Below are positions 1-6,805 of a stretch of DNA of 11,896 nucleotides, one piece after another. A program made the translations under genes and the position numbers. The stretch comes from Tissierella_B sp964485455 (GTDB lineage: Bacteria > Bacillota > Clostridia > Tissierellales > Tissierellaceae). Where the stretch lies: the NCBI GenBank assembly GCA_964485455.1, contig CAZAJU010000065.1:1-11896 (forward strand), given 5' to 3'. The number at the start of each line of letters is the position of its first letter. The stretch's first letter is position 1. Below the pieces are notes generated by a model, which did no database searches, had not been told where the DNA came from, and saw nothing but the letters and a program-made list of their open reading frames with translations.

Positions 1-6
1 CTAAGA

Positions 7-44
7 TAACCCTATATTATCAAAAGCCTGATAATATAGGGTTA
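7..44 (-). terminator. hairpin after the adaptor gene, probable terminator
   Basis: A perfect 16-bp inverted repeat pairs 7-22 with 29-44 around a 6-base loop. It begins 9 bases after the stop codon of the HlyD-type gene in the direction of transcription. The run of U after the stem is poor (UUAUCUUAG), so termination may be incomplete. Its stem resembles the two other long AT-rich hairpins at 4922-4963 and 6725-6765, all built round a CCCTAT core. Confidence 0.6.
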
Positions 45-52
45 CATAGGGG

Positions 53-1285
53 TTACATTTTTACCTTTATCCCATCTTCCAATTCATTATCAGGGGATAA
101 TATAATCTTATCTCCTTCCTTTAACCCATCCAATATTTCAATCTGTTTCTGGCTTTCAATTCCAACTTTTACTTCTCTTAAGACAGCCTTGCCTTCTATT
201 ACTATAAATACATAATCTTTTTTATCCATTTCGAAGACCGCATTCTCAGGAACTAATAAGGTGTCTTCATTCTTTTCAAAAATAATCTTTATATCCAGCT
301 CATATCCTGGCCTAAGATTAGGATTTGCATCCTCCATTTGAATTTCAACCTTGATTCTCTTCTGTTCTATACCTAAATCCGATATTTTGCTATATGCTGT
401 TGGATGAATTTTAGAAACTACTCCTTTGAGGTCAGTTAAACCTAAATCATCACTTGATATTTTTACCTCTGAGCCTACTTTTATCTTTGAAATATCACCT
501 ACTAATATTTCACTTTCTATATACATATCATTCGTATTTCCAATTTCCATAATATGCATTCCAGGTTGTAGGTAGCTTCCTACCTCTACATCCTTTAAAA
601 ACAGAGTTCCTGCTATAGAGGAGGAAATAGTGAAATCCTTACTGGAATCCCTCAAGCTTTCCTTTTGTACATCAATCTGTTTTAGCTGAGCCCTATACTG
701 AGCTAAACGATTAGCAGATACAGGCTTCTTCAATAATTCTAAATCCAACTTAGCCTGTTCAAGGCTACTTTTTTCCAAATCCAAGTTTCTCTCCGCTGCT
801 TCTACTTCACTATCACTCAATGCTCCTATGCTATTTAATACTTTGCTATCCTTTACATCATCTTCGGCAGCTTCAATTCTCTTTTGGATATCCTCTATCT
901 CTATATTAAGCTTTTGAATTCTATTTGCATCTACTGGCTCCTTGGCCTCATTTAATTGAGCGACTACTATTGATCTTTGTGCATCCAACTCCCTTATCAT
1001 CTTATTAATATCATCGCCATCTAGCTTTACAAGTATATCTCCTTCTTTTACGGAGTCTCCAACATCAAAAAATACTTCCGTTACCTTGCCTGAAGTCGGA
1101 GAATATATATTGATACTTTCCTTAACCTTTACCTCACCAATCTCCTCAACATAAGAAGCTATATCCCCCCGTGAAACCACTCCAGTATTAACCTCAAGGC
1201 CTTTATTTTGAGCTGTATAAGCAAAGTATCCCCCACCAGCTAAAGCTACTATTAATATAGCTGAAATTAAAATTTTCTTTTTCAT
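53..1285 (-). CDS. HlyD/MacA-type membrane fusion (adaptor) protein
   Basis: Predicted periplasmic-adaptor-like subunit of a MacB-type ABC exporter, anchored in the cytoplasmic membrane with the body outside the cell. The 410-residue product has an N-terminal membrane segment (about 4-24) and a first half of a lipoyl-like barrel-sandwich motif (about 56-92). A long Lys/Glu/Leu-rich coiled-coil region (about 95-215) carries the repeated motif PVxANR at 117-122 and 188-193. The second lipoyl half (about 220-250) is followed by beta-barrel and membrane-proximal regions ending in LKEGDKI and IKVKM. An upstream in-frame GTG at 1297-1295 lies inside the GGGGTGA ribosome binding site, so ATG at 1285 is preferred. 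It follows the ATPase and permease genes on the same strand but is separated from them by a repeat array and assembly gap. It could share their transcript or have its own promoter, and none is clear. Family assignment is secure; substrate is unknown. Confidence 0.9.
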   Translation of the reverse strand: MKKKILISAILIVALAGGGYFAYTAQNKGLEVNTGVVSRGDIASYVEEIGEVKVKESINIYSPTSGKVTEVFFDVGDSVKEGDILVKLDGDDINKMIRELDAQRSIVVAQLNEAKEPVDANRIQKLNIEIEDIQKRIEAAEDDVKDSKVLNSIGALSDSEVEAAERNLDLEKSSLEQAKLDLELLKKPVSANRLAQYRAQLKQIDVQKESLRDSSKDFTISSSIAGTLFLKDVEVGSYLQPGMHIMEIGNTNDMYIESEILVGDISKIKVGSEVKISSDDLGLTDLKGVVSKIHPTAYSKISDLGIEQKRIKVEIQMEDANPNLRPGYELDIKIIFEKNEDTLLVPENAVFEMDKKDYVFIVIEGKAVLREVKVGIESQKQIEILDGLKEGDKIILSPDNELEDGIKVKM

Positions 1286-1455
1286 ACTAAGATTCACCCC
1301 TATACTCGAGATTCTTGAAGTTGTTTATTTCATATAAATTATTTGTAACTTGAAAAAGTTGTTTTTAAAGAATTTGATAATGTAAATTTAGCGAACATTT
1401 GCAGGACTTGGTAGAATTCTTAGCGGATTTCTATTGTCAAATTCCCATACTAGAA
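1286..1455. other. AT-rich leader region, no gene seen
   Basis: This is the unique-sequence part of the roughly 470-base gap between adaptor and permease genes. I see no coding frame with a ribosome binding site on either strand. On the minus strand a perfect TTGACA occurs at 1440-1435, but no acceptable -10 hexamer lies 16-18 bases downstream. A short imperfect direct repeat (TTGAAGTTGTTT near 1315, TTGAAAAAGTTGTTTT near 1350) is present. How the adaptor gene is transcribed remains unresolved. Confidence 0.5.
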
Positions 1456-1481
1456 GCCTCTTAACTCTTAACTTATTCTCG

Positions 1482-1691
1482 CTGTTCACTGTTAGTTGTT
1501 CGTTGTTCATTATTCCCTCTTCCCTCTTACCTCTTANNNNNNNNNNNNNNNNNNNNNNNNNNNNNNNNNNNNNNNNNNNNNNNNNNNNNNNNNNNNNNNN
1601 NNNNNNNNNNNNNNNNNNNNNNNNNNNNNNNNNNNNCTGTTCACTGTTAGTTGTTCGTTGTTCATTATTCCCTCTTCCCTCTTACCTCTTA
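1482..1691 (+). repeat. two identical 55-bp copies flanking the N run
   Basis: Bases 1482-1536 and 1637-1691 are identical over all 55 positions by hand comparison. The first copy ends at the last base before the N run and the second starts at the first base after it, so the left contig's suffix equals the right contig's prefix. The two copies may therefore be one real sequence written twice, or two of several true copies. Confidence 0.9.
1537..1636. other. assembly gap of exactly 100 N
   Basis: A run of exactly 100 N, the conventional placeholder for a gap of unknown size in a scaffold. It lies inside the heptad array. Distances across it should not be trusted, including the apparent separation of the permease and adaptor genes. 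Confidence 0.97.
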
Positions 1692-1754
1692 CCTCTTACC
1701 TCTTCCCTCTTACTTCTTCTCGTTGTTCACTGTTCACTGTTAGTTGTTCACTGT

Positions 1755-4112
1755 TTACGATACTCTATTCTTTAAAGCTTCCATAAAGTTGATATTATGG
1801 ACTTTCCTGATGGTAGCCAATTGAGCTATGATTACAAATATCAATGTAGCAATTCCCGAAACCAAATAAGACATAGGCTCTATCATCACAGGTATGCTAT
1901 ATATATCAGTCGAGACAGCTTTGGATAATCCTACTAGCATTCCATAGCCTAAAGGAATTCCTAATAAAATACCAAGGAAGGTCATCAGACCATTTTCCCT
2001 AGTAATCAACCTATATATTTGTTTGTTTTCAAAGCCTAACACCCTCAAGGAAGAAAACTCCATTATTCTTTCATTAATACTCACAATAGTAATGTTGTAT
2101 ACTATGGCAAATCCCAACACACCACCAAATATCATCATAACACCTACAGAAGCTAGCATCATATCCATGAACTCCAACAAACTATTTCTCATATCCTCGA
2201 TAGACTGAATCTGTCGAATGTTCTTTATATCCTTAAGCTTAGCCACCACATCATCCTCTGAATTTATAAGGATTCCGGTAACAAAATCCCTTTCTTCTAG
2301 TAAATCATACATCTGCTCTAGGCTCATGTAGGCATTGCTACCTAGATATTGTTTAGTTATGCCCTTTACTATTAAGGTCTTCTCATCTTTATCCCCAAAA
2401 TAGCTATCTACTACTAACTCATCCCCCACCTTAACATTTAAAGAGTTGGCCAATATTTCGGAAAGAACTATTCCATATCTAGGCAGTTGAATATCTATTC
2501 CCGCTTGGTTCTCGAAATTAAATAGCTCTGTATCTCTAGGGATAGCAATAGTGCTTGTGGTCTCTTTCCTCCAGCCTCTCTTAAGCTCAAGTGGAATCTC
2601 TACCTTAGGCTCCATATACTCAATATCCATAAGTTGTGAAACTCCTAAAATTACATCCTTATTCATCGGAGTTGAAAAATCTATATTATAGTCCATGGTC
2701 TGAAATTCTCCATACTGCTCATCAAACATAATATTAAAAACAGTTGTCAAATATATAGGCACTATGGTTATGGCAAAGGTCAATGAGATACCTAAAACCA
2801 GGAATGCAGACCTTCTCTTATTTCTTGAAATATTTCTAAAGACCATCTTCCAGCTAAATGAAATCCTCTTCCAGATTGCTTTAAACTTCTCTAACCATAT
2901 TCTCTTTCCGGATTTAGGCATTTCTGGTCTCATAGCCTCAGAAGGAGAAATATTCAAAACACTTCTAGCCCCAAGCAAGCCTGATACTACGCTAAATCCA
3001 GAGGTTATAAGTACTCCAAGGATGAAATACCTATAATATAGCTTCATTTGAAAAACCGGAATATTCATATAAAGAATATACATATCCGTAAAAACCTTGG
3101 ATAGAGGGATACTAAGTAAAATCCCAATAATAGCCCCCATGAGCCCCATCAGTATAGAGTACTTTGCATAATGCATCAGTATATTATTGTTCGTATAGCC
3201 AATTGCCTTCATTACTCCGATGTATGTTCTATCTTTCTTCACCATCCTTGAAAGCATAATATTAATAATAATAGCTGCAACCATTAAAAACAAGAAAATA
3301 ATAGCTTTAGTCATAGTTTGTAAGGACTCTACTTCCTGCATCATTACACTATGACTTAGGTGATCTTCCCTCTTAATAATTCGTTTAACGCCATATCTTT
3401 CCAACTCATCTTCAATTTCATCCACTATACTGTCGAGCCTATTTAGATGGTTTTCATTTACCTTGACAATAACTTCATTGTAGCTACCCCCATACCCAAA
3501 GGCCATCTGCGCAAATTCCTCAGAAACAAATAATATTCCAAACTTCTCAGGTACAGGCACCAAGGTCTGCTCATTTTCCATTAAATAAATATATTCAGGA
3601 CTCCCAACAACCCCTATAATTTCAAGTGGATATTCCACACCACCTATATATGGTGTAAGCATATCTCCAAGCTGCATATTCCTGCCATCATAGAATTGTT
3701 TCAATACTACTGTGGCACGAGGTCTATTTTCCAGCTCTTGTCCCTCCAAAGTATAAAGGTCGTTTATCTTCGAAACCTCATTTGGAAGGGATACTATCCT
3801 TACATTGACCTTTTCACCAGGGTCTTCAACACGTAATGATACATTTCCGCTTATTCTACCCTGGGCCATCTCTACACCCTCTATAGAGGTTAACTTATCA
3901 ATAGCAGCCTTTGGTATCCTAGACACTTCTACAAATACATCTCCAAAATTTGTAATCTCATAATAATAAAATATGGAGTTGTACAGATTGTCCCCCACCA
4001 TACTCAAGGAAATATATATTGTAATAGCTAAAATTATCATTATGGTAATGGATATAAATTGACCCTTGGTATTGTTAATGGAACGAATTAACTTCGTATT
4101 TAGCTTCTTCAT
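1755..4112 (-). CDS. ABC transporter permease with two FtsX-like domains
   Basis: Membrane subunit of a MacB/LolE-like (type VII) ABC transporter, which typically couples ATP hydrolysis in the cytoplasm to movement of an extracytoplasmic domain rather than to transport through a channel. Eight hydrophobic segments are visible, at about 18-40, 270-288, 318-338, 361-383, 436-458, 655-676, 707-731 and 747-768. This gives two units of one helix, a large extracytoplasmic domain and three helices. Each FtsX unit shows the cytoplasmic motif region (GVMKAIGYTN near 300; SSLRVLGFENKQ near 690). At about 785 residues it is the fused double-length form. Two ATGs are possible, at 4118 and 4112. I prefer 4112: it makes a TAATG junction with the ATPase stop and lies 10 bases from AAAGGA, while 4118 is only 4 bases away. 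The frame closes with TAA exactly where the heptad array begins. Substrate unknown; lipids, peptides or antimicrobial compounds are family possibilities. Confidence 0.9.
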   Translation of the reverse strand: MKKLNTKLIRSINNTKGQFISITIMIILAITIYISLSMVGDNLYNSIFYYYEITNFGDVFVEVSRIPKAAIDKLTSIEGVEMAQGRISGNVSLRVEDPGEKVNVRIVSLPNEVSKINDLYTLEGQELENRPRATVVLKQFYDGRNMQLGDMLTPYIGGVEYPLEIIGVVGSPEYIYLMENEQTLVPVPEKFGILFVSEEFAQMAFGYGGSYNEVIVKVNENHLNRLDSIVDEIEDELERYGVKRIIKREDHLSHSVMMQEVESLQTMTKAIIFLFLMVAAIIINIMLSRMVKKDRTYIGVMKAIGYTNNNILMHYAKYSILMGLMGAIIGILLSIPLSKVFTDMYILYMNIPVFQMKLYYRYFILGVLITSGFSVVSGLLGARSVLNISPSEAMRPEMPKSGKRIWLEKFKAIWKRISFSWKMVFRNISRNKRRSAFLVLGISLTFAITIVPIYLTTVFNIMFDEQYGEFQTMDYNIDFSTPMNKDVILGVSQLMDIEYMEPKVEIPLELKRGWRKETTSTIAIPRDTELFNFENQAGIDIQLPRYGIVLSEILANSLNVKVGDELVVDSYFGDKDEKTLIVKGITKQYLGSNAYMSLEQMYDLLEERDFVTGILINSEDDVVAKLKDIKNIRQIQSIEDMRNSLLEFMDMMLASVGVMMIFGGVLGFAIVYNITIVSINERIMEFSSLRVLGFENKQIYRLITRENGLMTFLGILLGIPLGYGMLVGLSKAVSTDIYSIPVMIEPMSYLVSGIATLIFVIIAQLATIRKVHNINFMEALKNRVS

Positions 4113-4822
4113 TACCATTCAATCCTTTCCGGAGGCACAGGAGCTTCGTTAATATAATCTTCTATAATCTCACCACTTCTCATCTTAATTACCCTATCAG
4201 CCATTTCCCCTATTGGAACATTATGGGTAATAATCACAACGGTTTTATTATATTTTTCATTTATATCCTTAAGTAATGCCAATATCTTAATCCCAGTTTC
4301 AAAATCAAGAGCCCCCGTAGGCTCATCGCAAAGTAGCAGGTCTGCATTCTTGGCTACAGCTCTTGCTATGGCAACTCTCTGCTGCTCTCCACCACTCATC
4401 TGAGATGGAAAGTGGTTTTTTCTTTCTTCAAGACCTACTGTATCCAAGACCTCATCTACATCAAGGGCATTTTTGCAGATTTCTGTAGCCAATTCAACGT
4501 TTTCCCTAGCAGTAAGGGTTCCCATTAGATTATAAAATTGAAATACAAAGCCTATTTTATCCCTACGGTAGAAAGTAAGCTTCTTTTCATTAAAGCCTAT
4601 GATATCTTCCCCATCCATGATTACCTTGCCTTCTGTCGGAGTATCCATACCACCTATAATATTAAGAAGTGTACTTTTCCCAGAGCCACTGGGACCAAGA
4701 ATCGCTACAAATTCTCCCCTATGTATTTTAAGATTTATATGCTTAATAGCAGGAACTATAATTTCTCCCATTTCATATATCTTGCTAACATTTTCTATAC
4801 TAATCAATGTGTCCCGAGTCAA
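4112..4822 (-). CDS. ABC transporter ATP-binding protein, MacB/LolD type
   Basis: Cytoplasmic ATPase that should power the adjoining FtsX-type permease. All nucleotide-binding motifs are intact over 236 residues: Walker A GPSGSGKST (43-51), Q-loop Gln95, signature SGGEQ (143-147), Walker B LLLCDEP (162-168) and H-loop His200. The sequence DEPTGALD is typical of the MacB/LolD/FtsE branch. In-frame starts are GTG at 4831 and TTG at 4822. The GTG overlaps the AAGGGGTGA ribosome binding site itself, whereas the TTG lies 8 bases after GGGG, so TTG is preferred. The stop overlaps the permease start, giving translational coupling. The gene is isolated from the upstream glycosidase by a strong hairpin (4922-4963), so a promoter is expected within 4823-4921. 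I found only weak hexamers there. Confidence 0.92.
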   Translation of the reverse strand: MTRDTLISIENVSKIYEMGEIIVPAIKHINLKIHRGEFVAILGPSGSGKSTLLNIIGGMDTPTEGKVIMDGEDIIGFNEKKLTFYRRDKIGFVFQFYNLMGTLTARENVELATEICKNALDVDEVLDTVGLEERKNHFPSQMSGGEQQRVAIARAVAKNADLLLCDEPTGALDFETGIKILALLKDINEKYNKTVVIITHNVPIGEMADRVIKMRSGEIIEDYINEAPVPPERIEW

Positions 4823-4852
4823 GTATGTCACCCCTTCATTAGCTATCTGATA

Positions 4853-4875
4853 ATATTAATACCCTAGATTAATAT
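4853..4875. promoter_or_regulatory. AT-only dyad upstream of the ABC operon
   Basis: An 8-bp perfect inverted repeat, ATATTAAT and ATTAATAT, separated by 7 bases (ACCCTAG), lies about 30 bases before the ATPase start. Possible -10 hexamers (TATTAA, TATTAT) fall in and beside it on the minus strand, without a good -35. It could be an operator. In a sequence this AT-rich it could also be chance. Confidence 0.3.
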
Positions 4876-4921
4876 ATATGTACCAAAAGTAAAAAGTTGA
4901 AACGCAAGAACTCTATGAAAT

Positions 4922-4963
4922 ATGAAAATCCCTATTATATCAATGTATAATAGGGATTTTCAT
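4922..4963 (-). terminator. intrinsic terminator after the glycosidase gene
   Basis: A perfect 18-bp inverted repeat pairs 4922-4939 with 4946-4963 around a 6-base loop. The 5' arm in the transcript starts at the last base of the glycosidase stop codon. The arms end in an A4/T4 block, so the transcript reads GGGAUUUUCAU. This is the usual form of a terminator that can work in both directions. It separates the glycosidase gene from the ABC transporter genes. Confidence 0.8.
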
Positions 4964-6561
4964 TACTTCACACTTTTATCCTTTATGATTAATACCGTAT
5001 TTAGATTTCTTCCAGGGGTAGTAATTATCTTTCCCTTCGCATAAAGTGCTGATGAAGCACCTCCATCCAGGTTCATTGCTCTGTCGCATCCAAGTAAAAT
5101 CATCACTTGAGCTAATTCATCCATATTTAAATTGCTGCCAGTTACAAGCTTTAATTTATTATCCTTAGTAATACCTATAGCTGACCTTTGAGCTCTGTTT
5201 ATGGTTATCTTACTTTCTGTAAAGCCTTGAGCTAATGCATTAGCAATAGGCTTCCCATCCTTAACCAAAAATGGTCCTGCTGAAAGCATATACTCAGCTG
5301 TATTTAAATCTATTCCTGCTGAAGATAGAGTCGCAATTGGCTGGGCCAAGGCGGCACTATTGTTTGCTACAGCTTGTTTAATTATATTCTCAGTATCCAG
5401 TTTTAAAGTTGCTTCATGATAGAAATCCACTGTTCTTCCGACGGTAAATCGCTTTGTAATGTATTCATCATTAGCAGCATCCTTACCATAGTAAATTACA
5501 TATCCATTAGGAGGAATATTAATTGAAGTGGTTTTTAATTCAACCTTTGATACTGCTCCATTTATAACAGTTACTGCCTTTCCCTCAGGTACAGTAAAAC
5601 CACTTCCTCTCTCTGGTGTATATAGATAAACTCCGGAAGAATCCATAGGCTTACTATTAATATACCAGATATTGAAGATATTAAAATCCATATCATTCTT
5701 TGCATTATTCCAGTTATTCTTTGTCTTCTTATCAAGACTACCAAACAACTTAGTTTGCTTTGCAGATAATGCTACAGGAGCAGTGGATTGTGTCACTGCA
5801 TTTTCAACTGATGCTATCAATTGATAGCTAAAGCTTACAGTTCTTCCTGGCTTAAATCTAGCATTGATATAATTATCATCAGCTGCATATTGTCCATAAT
5901 AGATAATATACCCATTAGGAGGAATCATAGTCTTTTGTGGATTCTTTAATACCCTTGTTACCTTGTTTTCAATGACTTCAATAGCAGTACCTGTGCTTAG
6001 CCAAATACTAGTAGCTCTTGCAGGGGTATATAAATAAACTCCCGTATTATCCTTTGGAAGGTTGTTCACATACCAAATACTGAAAGTATTAAAATCCATT
6101 GACTGAGTTGCATTATTCCATTGATTTTCAGTTTTTCCGTCTAAGTATCCGTTTATAGAAGACTTAAAGCGATCCATTGCTACCTTGTTTCCTTCTTTTA
6201 TTACAAGAGATGTGTTTTCTCCTTCAAGATAAGTAAACTGCTTATTCTTAATGATAGAGCCATATGGCTCAAGAGAACTGTAGACATCGAAGAAGTTTGC
6301 ATTAATTGCTGCTATTGGTTGTTTTCTATTGATAATGGAGCGAAAATTCTCCGAACCATGCACTCCATTATTAGCAGTTACTACCTCTAGGCTAATATCT
6401 GTGCTATTTAAGTTTACTGTTACTACATTTACATTCTTTTTTTGATTATTAATATTTAGGCTTTTTACCTCTGCTGAAACATCATTTGCTGCCGCAAAGG
6501 ATGCATTAACTGGATTAAATACTAATATCAGAGCCACTAATATATAAAATACTTTTTTCAT
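4963..6561 (-). CDS. secreted phosphodiester glycosidase family protein (NAGPA domain) with duplicated insert
   Basis: Likely exported hydrolase of the family of the mammalian uncovering enzyme (N-acetylglucosamine-1-phosphodiester alpha-N-acetylglucosaminidase), which cleaves sugar-phosphodiester bonds. Bacterial substrates are mostly unknown; wall or capsule polymers are a reasonable guess. The 532-residue product begins with a signal peptide (1-24, cut near SFAA). NAGPA-domain motifs are split between the N-terminal part (AINANFFD, 85-92; YGSII, 100-104) and the C-terminal part (SAGPFLVKDGK, 427-437; QRSAIGI, 458-464; GCDRAMNLDGGASS, 491-504). Between them lie two tandem copies of a domain of roughly 105-120 residues, starting near 138 and 274. 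The ATG has GGAGTGA 4 bases upstream. A promoter (6644-6672) and flanking terminators suggest a single-gene transcript. Cell-surface location fits the SLH protein and polysaccharide genes upstream. Confidence 0.85.
   Translation of the reverse strand: MKKVFYILVALILVFNPVNASFAAANDVSAEVKSLNINNQKKNVNVVTVNLNSTDISLEVVTANNGVHGSENFRSIINRKQPIAAINANFFDVYSSLEPYGSIIKNKQFTYLEGENTSLVIKEGNKVAMDRFKSSINGYLDGKTENQWNNATQSMDFNTFSIWYVNNLPKDNTGVYLYTPARATSIWLSTGTAIEVIENKVTRVLKNPQKTMIPPNGYIIYYGQYAADDNYINARFKPGRTVSFSYQLIASVENAVTQSTAPVALSAKQTKLFGSLDKKTKNNWNNAKNDMDFNIFNIWYINSKPMDSSGVYLYTPERGSGFTVPEGKAVTVINGAVSKVELKTTSINIPPNGYVIYYGKDAANDEYITKRFTVGRTVDFYHEATLKLDTENIIKQAVANNSAALAQPIATLSSAGIDLNTAEYMLSAGPFLVKDGKPIANALAQGFTESKITINRAQRSAIGITKDNKLKLVTGSNLNMDELAQVMILLGCDRAMNLDGGASSALYAKGKIITTPGRNLNTVLIIKDKSVK
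5428..6150 (-). repeat. tandem domain duplication inside the glycosidase gene
   Basis: Residues 138-242 (bases 6150-5836) and 274-378 (bases 5742-5428) align without gaps at a constant offset of 136 residues. I count 56 identical positions of 105. Shared landmarks are WNNA, MDFN, IWY, GVYLYTP, IPPNGY, YYG and GRTV. The copies have diverged too far at DNA level to recombine readily, so the duplication is not recent. Confidence 0.9.
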
Positions 6562-6643
6562 TCCATCACTCCAGTCAATATAGTTTTTGTCTAATAGAGA
6601 AACATACTTAGCTTATGTTCTATATCATCCATAAATTAATAGT

Positions 6644-6672
6644 ATTATACAATATTTACCTGTAATAGACAA
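6644..6672 (-). promoter_or_regulatory. sigma-A-type promoter of the glycosidase gene
   Basis: On the minus strand a TTGTCT -35 (6672-6667) and a perfect TATAAT -10 (6649-6644) are separated by exactly 17 bases. Transcription would start near 6637, leaving a leader of about 75 bases. The leader contains a 6-bp dyad, AACATA/TATGTT (6601-6606 with 6614-6619), of unknown meaning. This is the best promoter match I found in the window. Confidence 0.75.
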
Positions 6673-6724
6673 TACATGAATATTTAAAACATTTAAGCAT
6701 TTATATGCTGCTTAGGAGCGCAAG

Positions 6725-6765
6725 AAAAATCCCTATTATATCAATAATTGATATGATAGGGATTT
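6725..6765 (-). terminator. intrinsic terminator after the SLH protein gene
   Basis: A 17-bp near-perfect inverted repeat pairs 6727-6743 with 6749-6765. The single imperfect pair is 6737/6755, an A-C mismatch in minus-strand RNA but a G-U pair in plus-strand RNA. In minus-strand RNA the stem is followed by five U (6729-6725). It shares a 20-base identical stretch with the hairpin after the glycosidase gene. Confidence 0.8.
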
Positions 6766-6769
6766 GTAT

Positions 6770-6793
6770 ATGGACAAGGCTTCCCTTGTCCAT
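6770..6793 (-). other. short GC-richer hairpin in the 3' UTR of the SLH gene
   Basis: A perfect 10-bp stem (6770-6779 with 6784-6793) closes a 4-base loop, GAAG in the transcript. It starts 12 bases after the stop codon and precedes the terminator hairpin. It has no following U run, so it is more likely an mRNA-stabilising or insulating element than a terminator on its own. Confidence 0.65.
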
Positions 6794-6805
6794 TCTTATA
6801 ATTAC

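Larger units (their letters stand above)
1456..1755. repeat. degenerate heptanucleotide tandem repeat array
   Basis: On the plus strand the sequence parses into 7-base units ending in TT: CACTGTT, AGTTGTT, CGTTGTT, CATTATT, CCCTCTT, ACCTCTT and ACTTCTT. Right of the gap 16 units run in phase from 1642 to 1755, broken only by a 2-base slip (CT at 1719-1720). About 11 further units lie left of the gap, less regular at the outer end. Units fall into two classes, a GTT-type and a C/T-only CTCTT-type, arranged GTT block, CTCTT block, GTT block. The last unit overlaps the permease stop codon (1757-1755). Composition differs sharply from the neighbouring genes. The architecture resembles the short tandemly repeated heptanucleotide sequences described in cyanobacteria, but I claim no homology. 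Copy number is uncertain because of the N run. Confidence 0.85.

Noticed and set aside
1410..1440. Promoter for the adaptor gene based on TTGACA at 1440-1435 (minus strand)
   Set aside because: At 16-18 base spacing the -10 positions read ATTCTA-like sequence, a poor match.
1456..1755. CRISPR array
   Set aside because: Repeat units are 7 bases and contiguous, with no 20-40 base repeats alternating with unique spacers, and no cas gene is nearby.
1434..1786. Plus-strand open frames through the heptad array, including the N run
   Set aside because: They exist only because the 7-base repeats lack stops in some frames. The peptides repeat phrases like LFTVSCSLF, lack ribosome binding sites and cross undetermined bases.
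2764..3036. Plus-strand open frame opposite the permease
   Set aside because: No ribosome binding site or recognisable motif. The minus-strand permease frame is uninterrupted here and encodes membrane helices in the expected places.
6698..6793. Possible 30-residue minus-strand peptide starting in the 3' hairpin of the SLH gene
   Set aside because: No ribosome binding site; the ATG is buried in a stable stem and the frame runs through the terminator, so it looks incidental.
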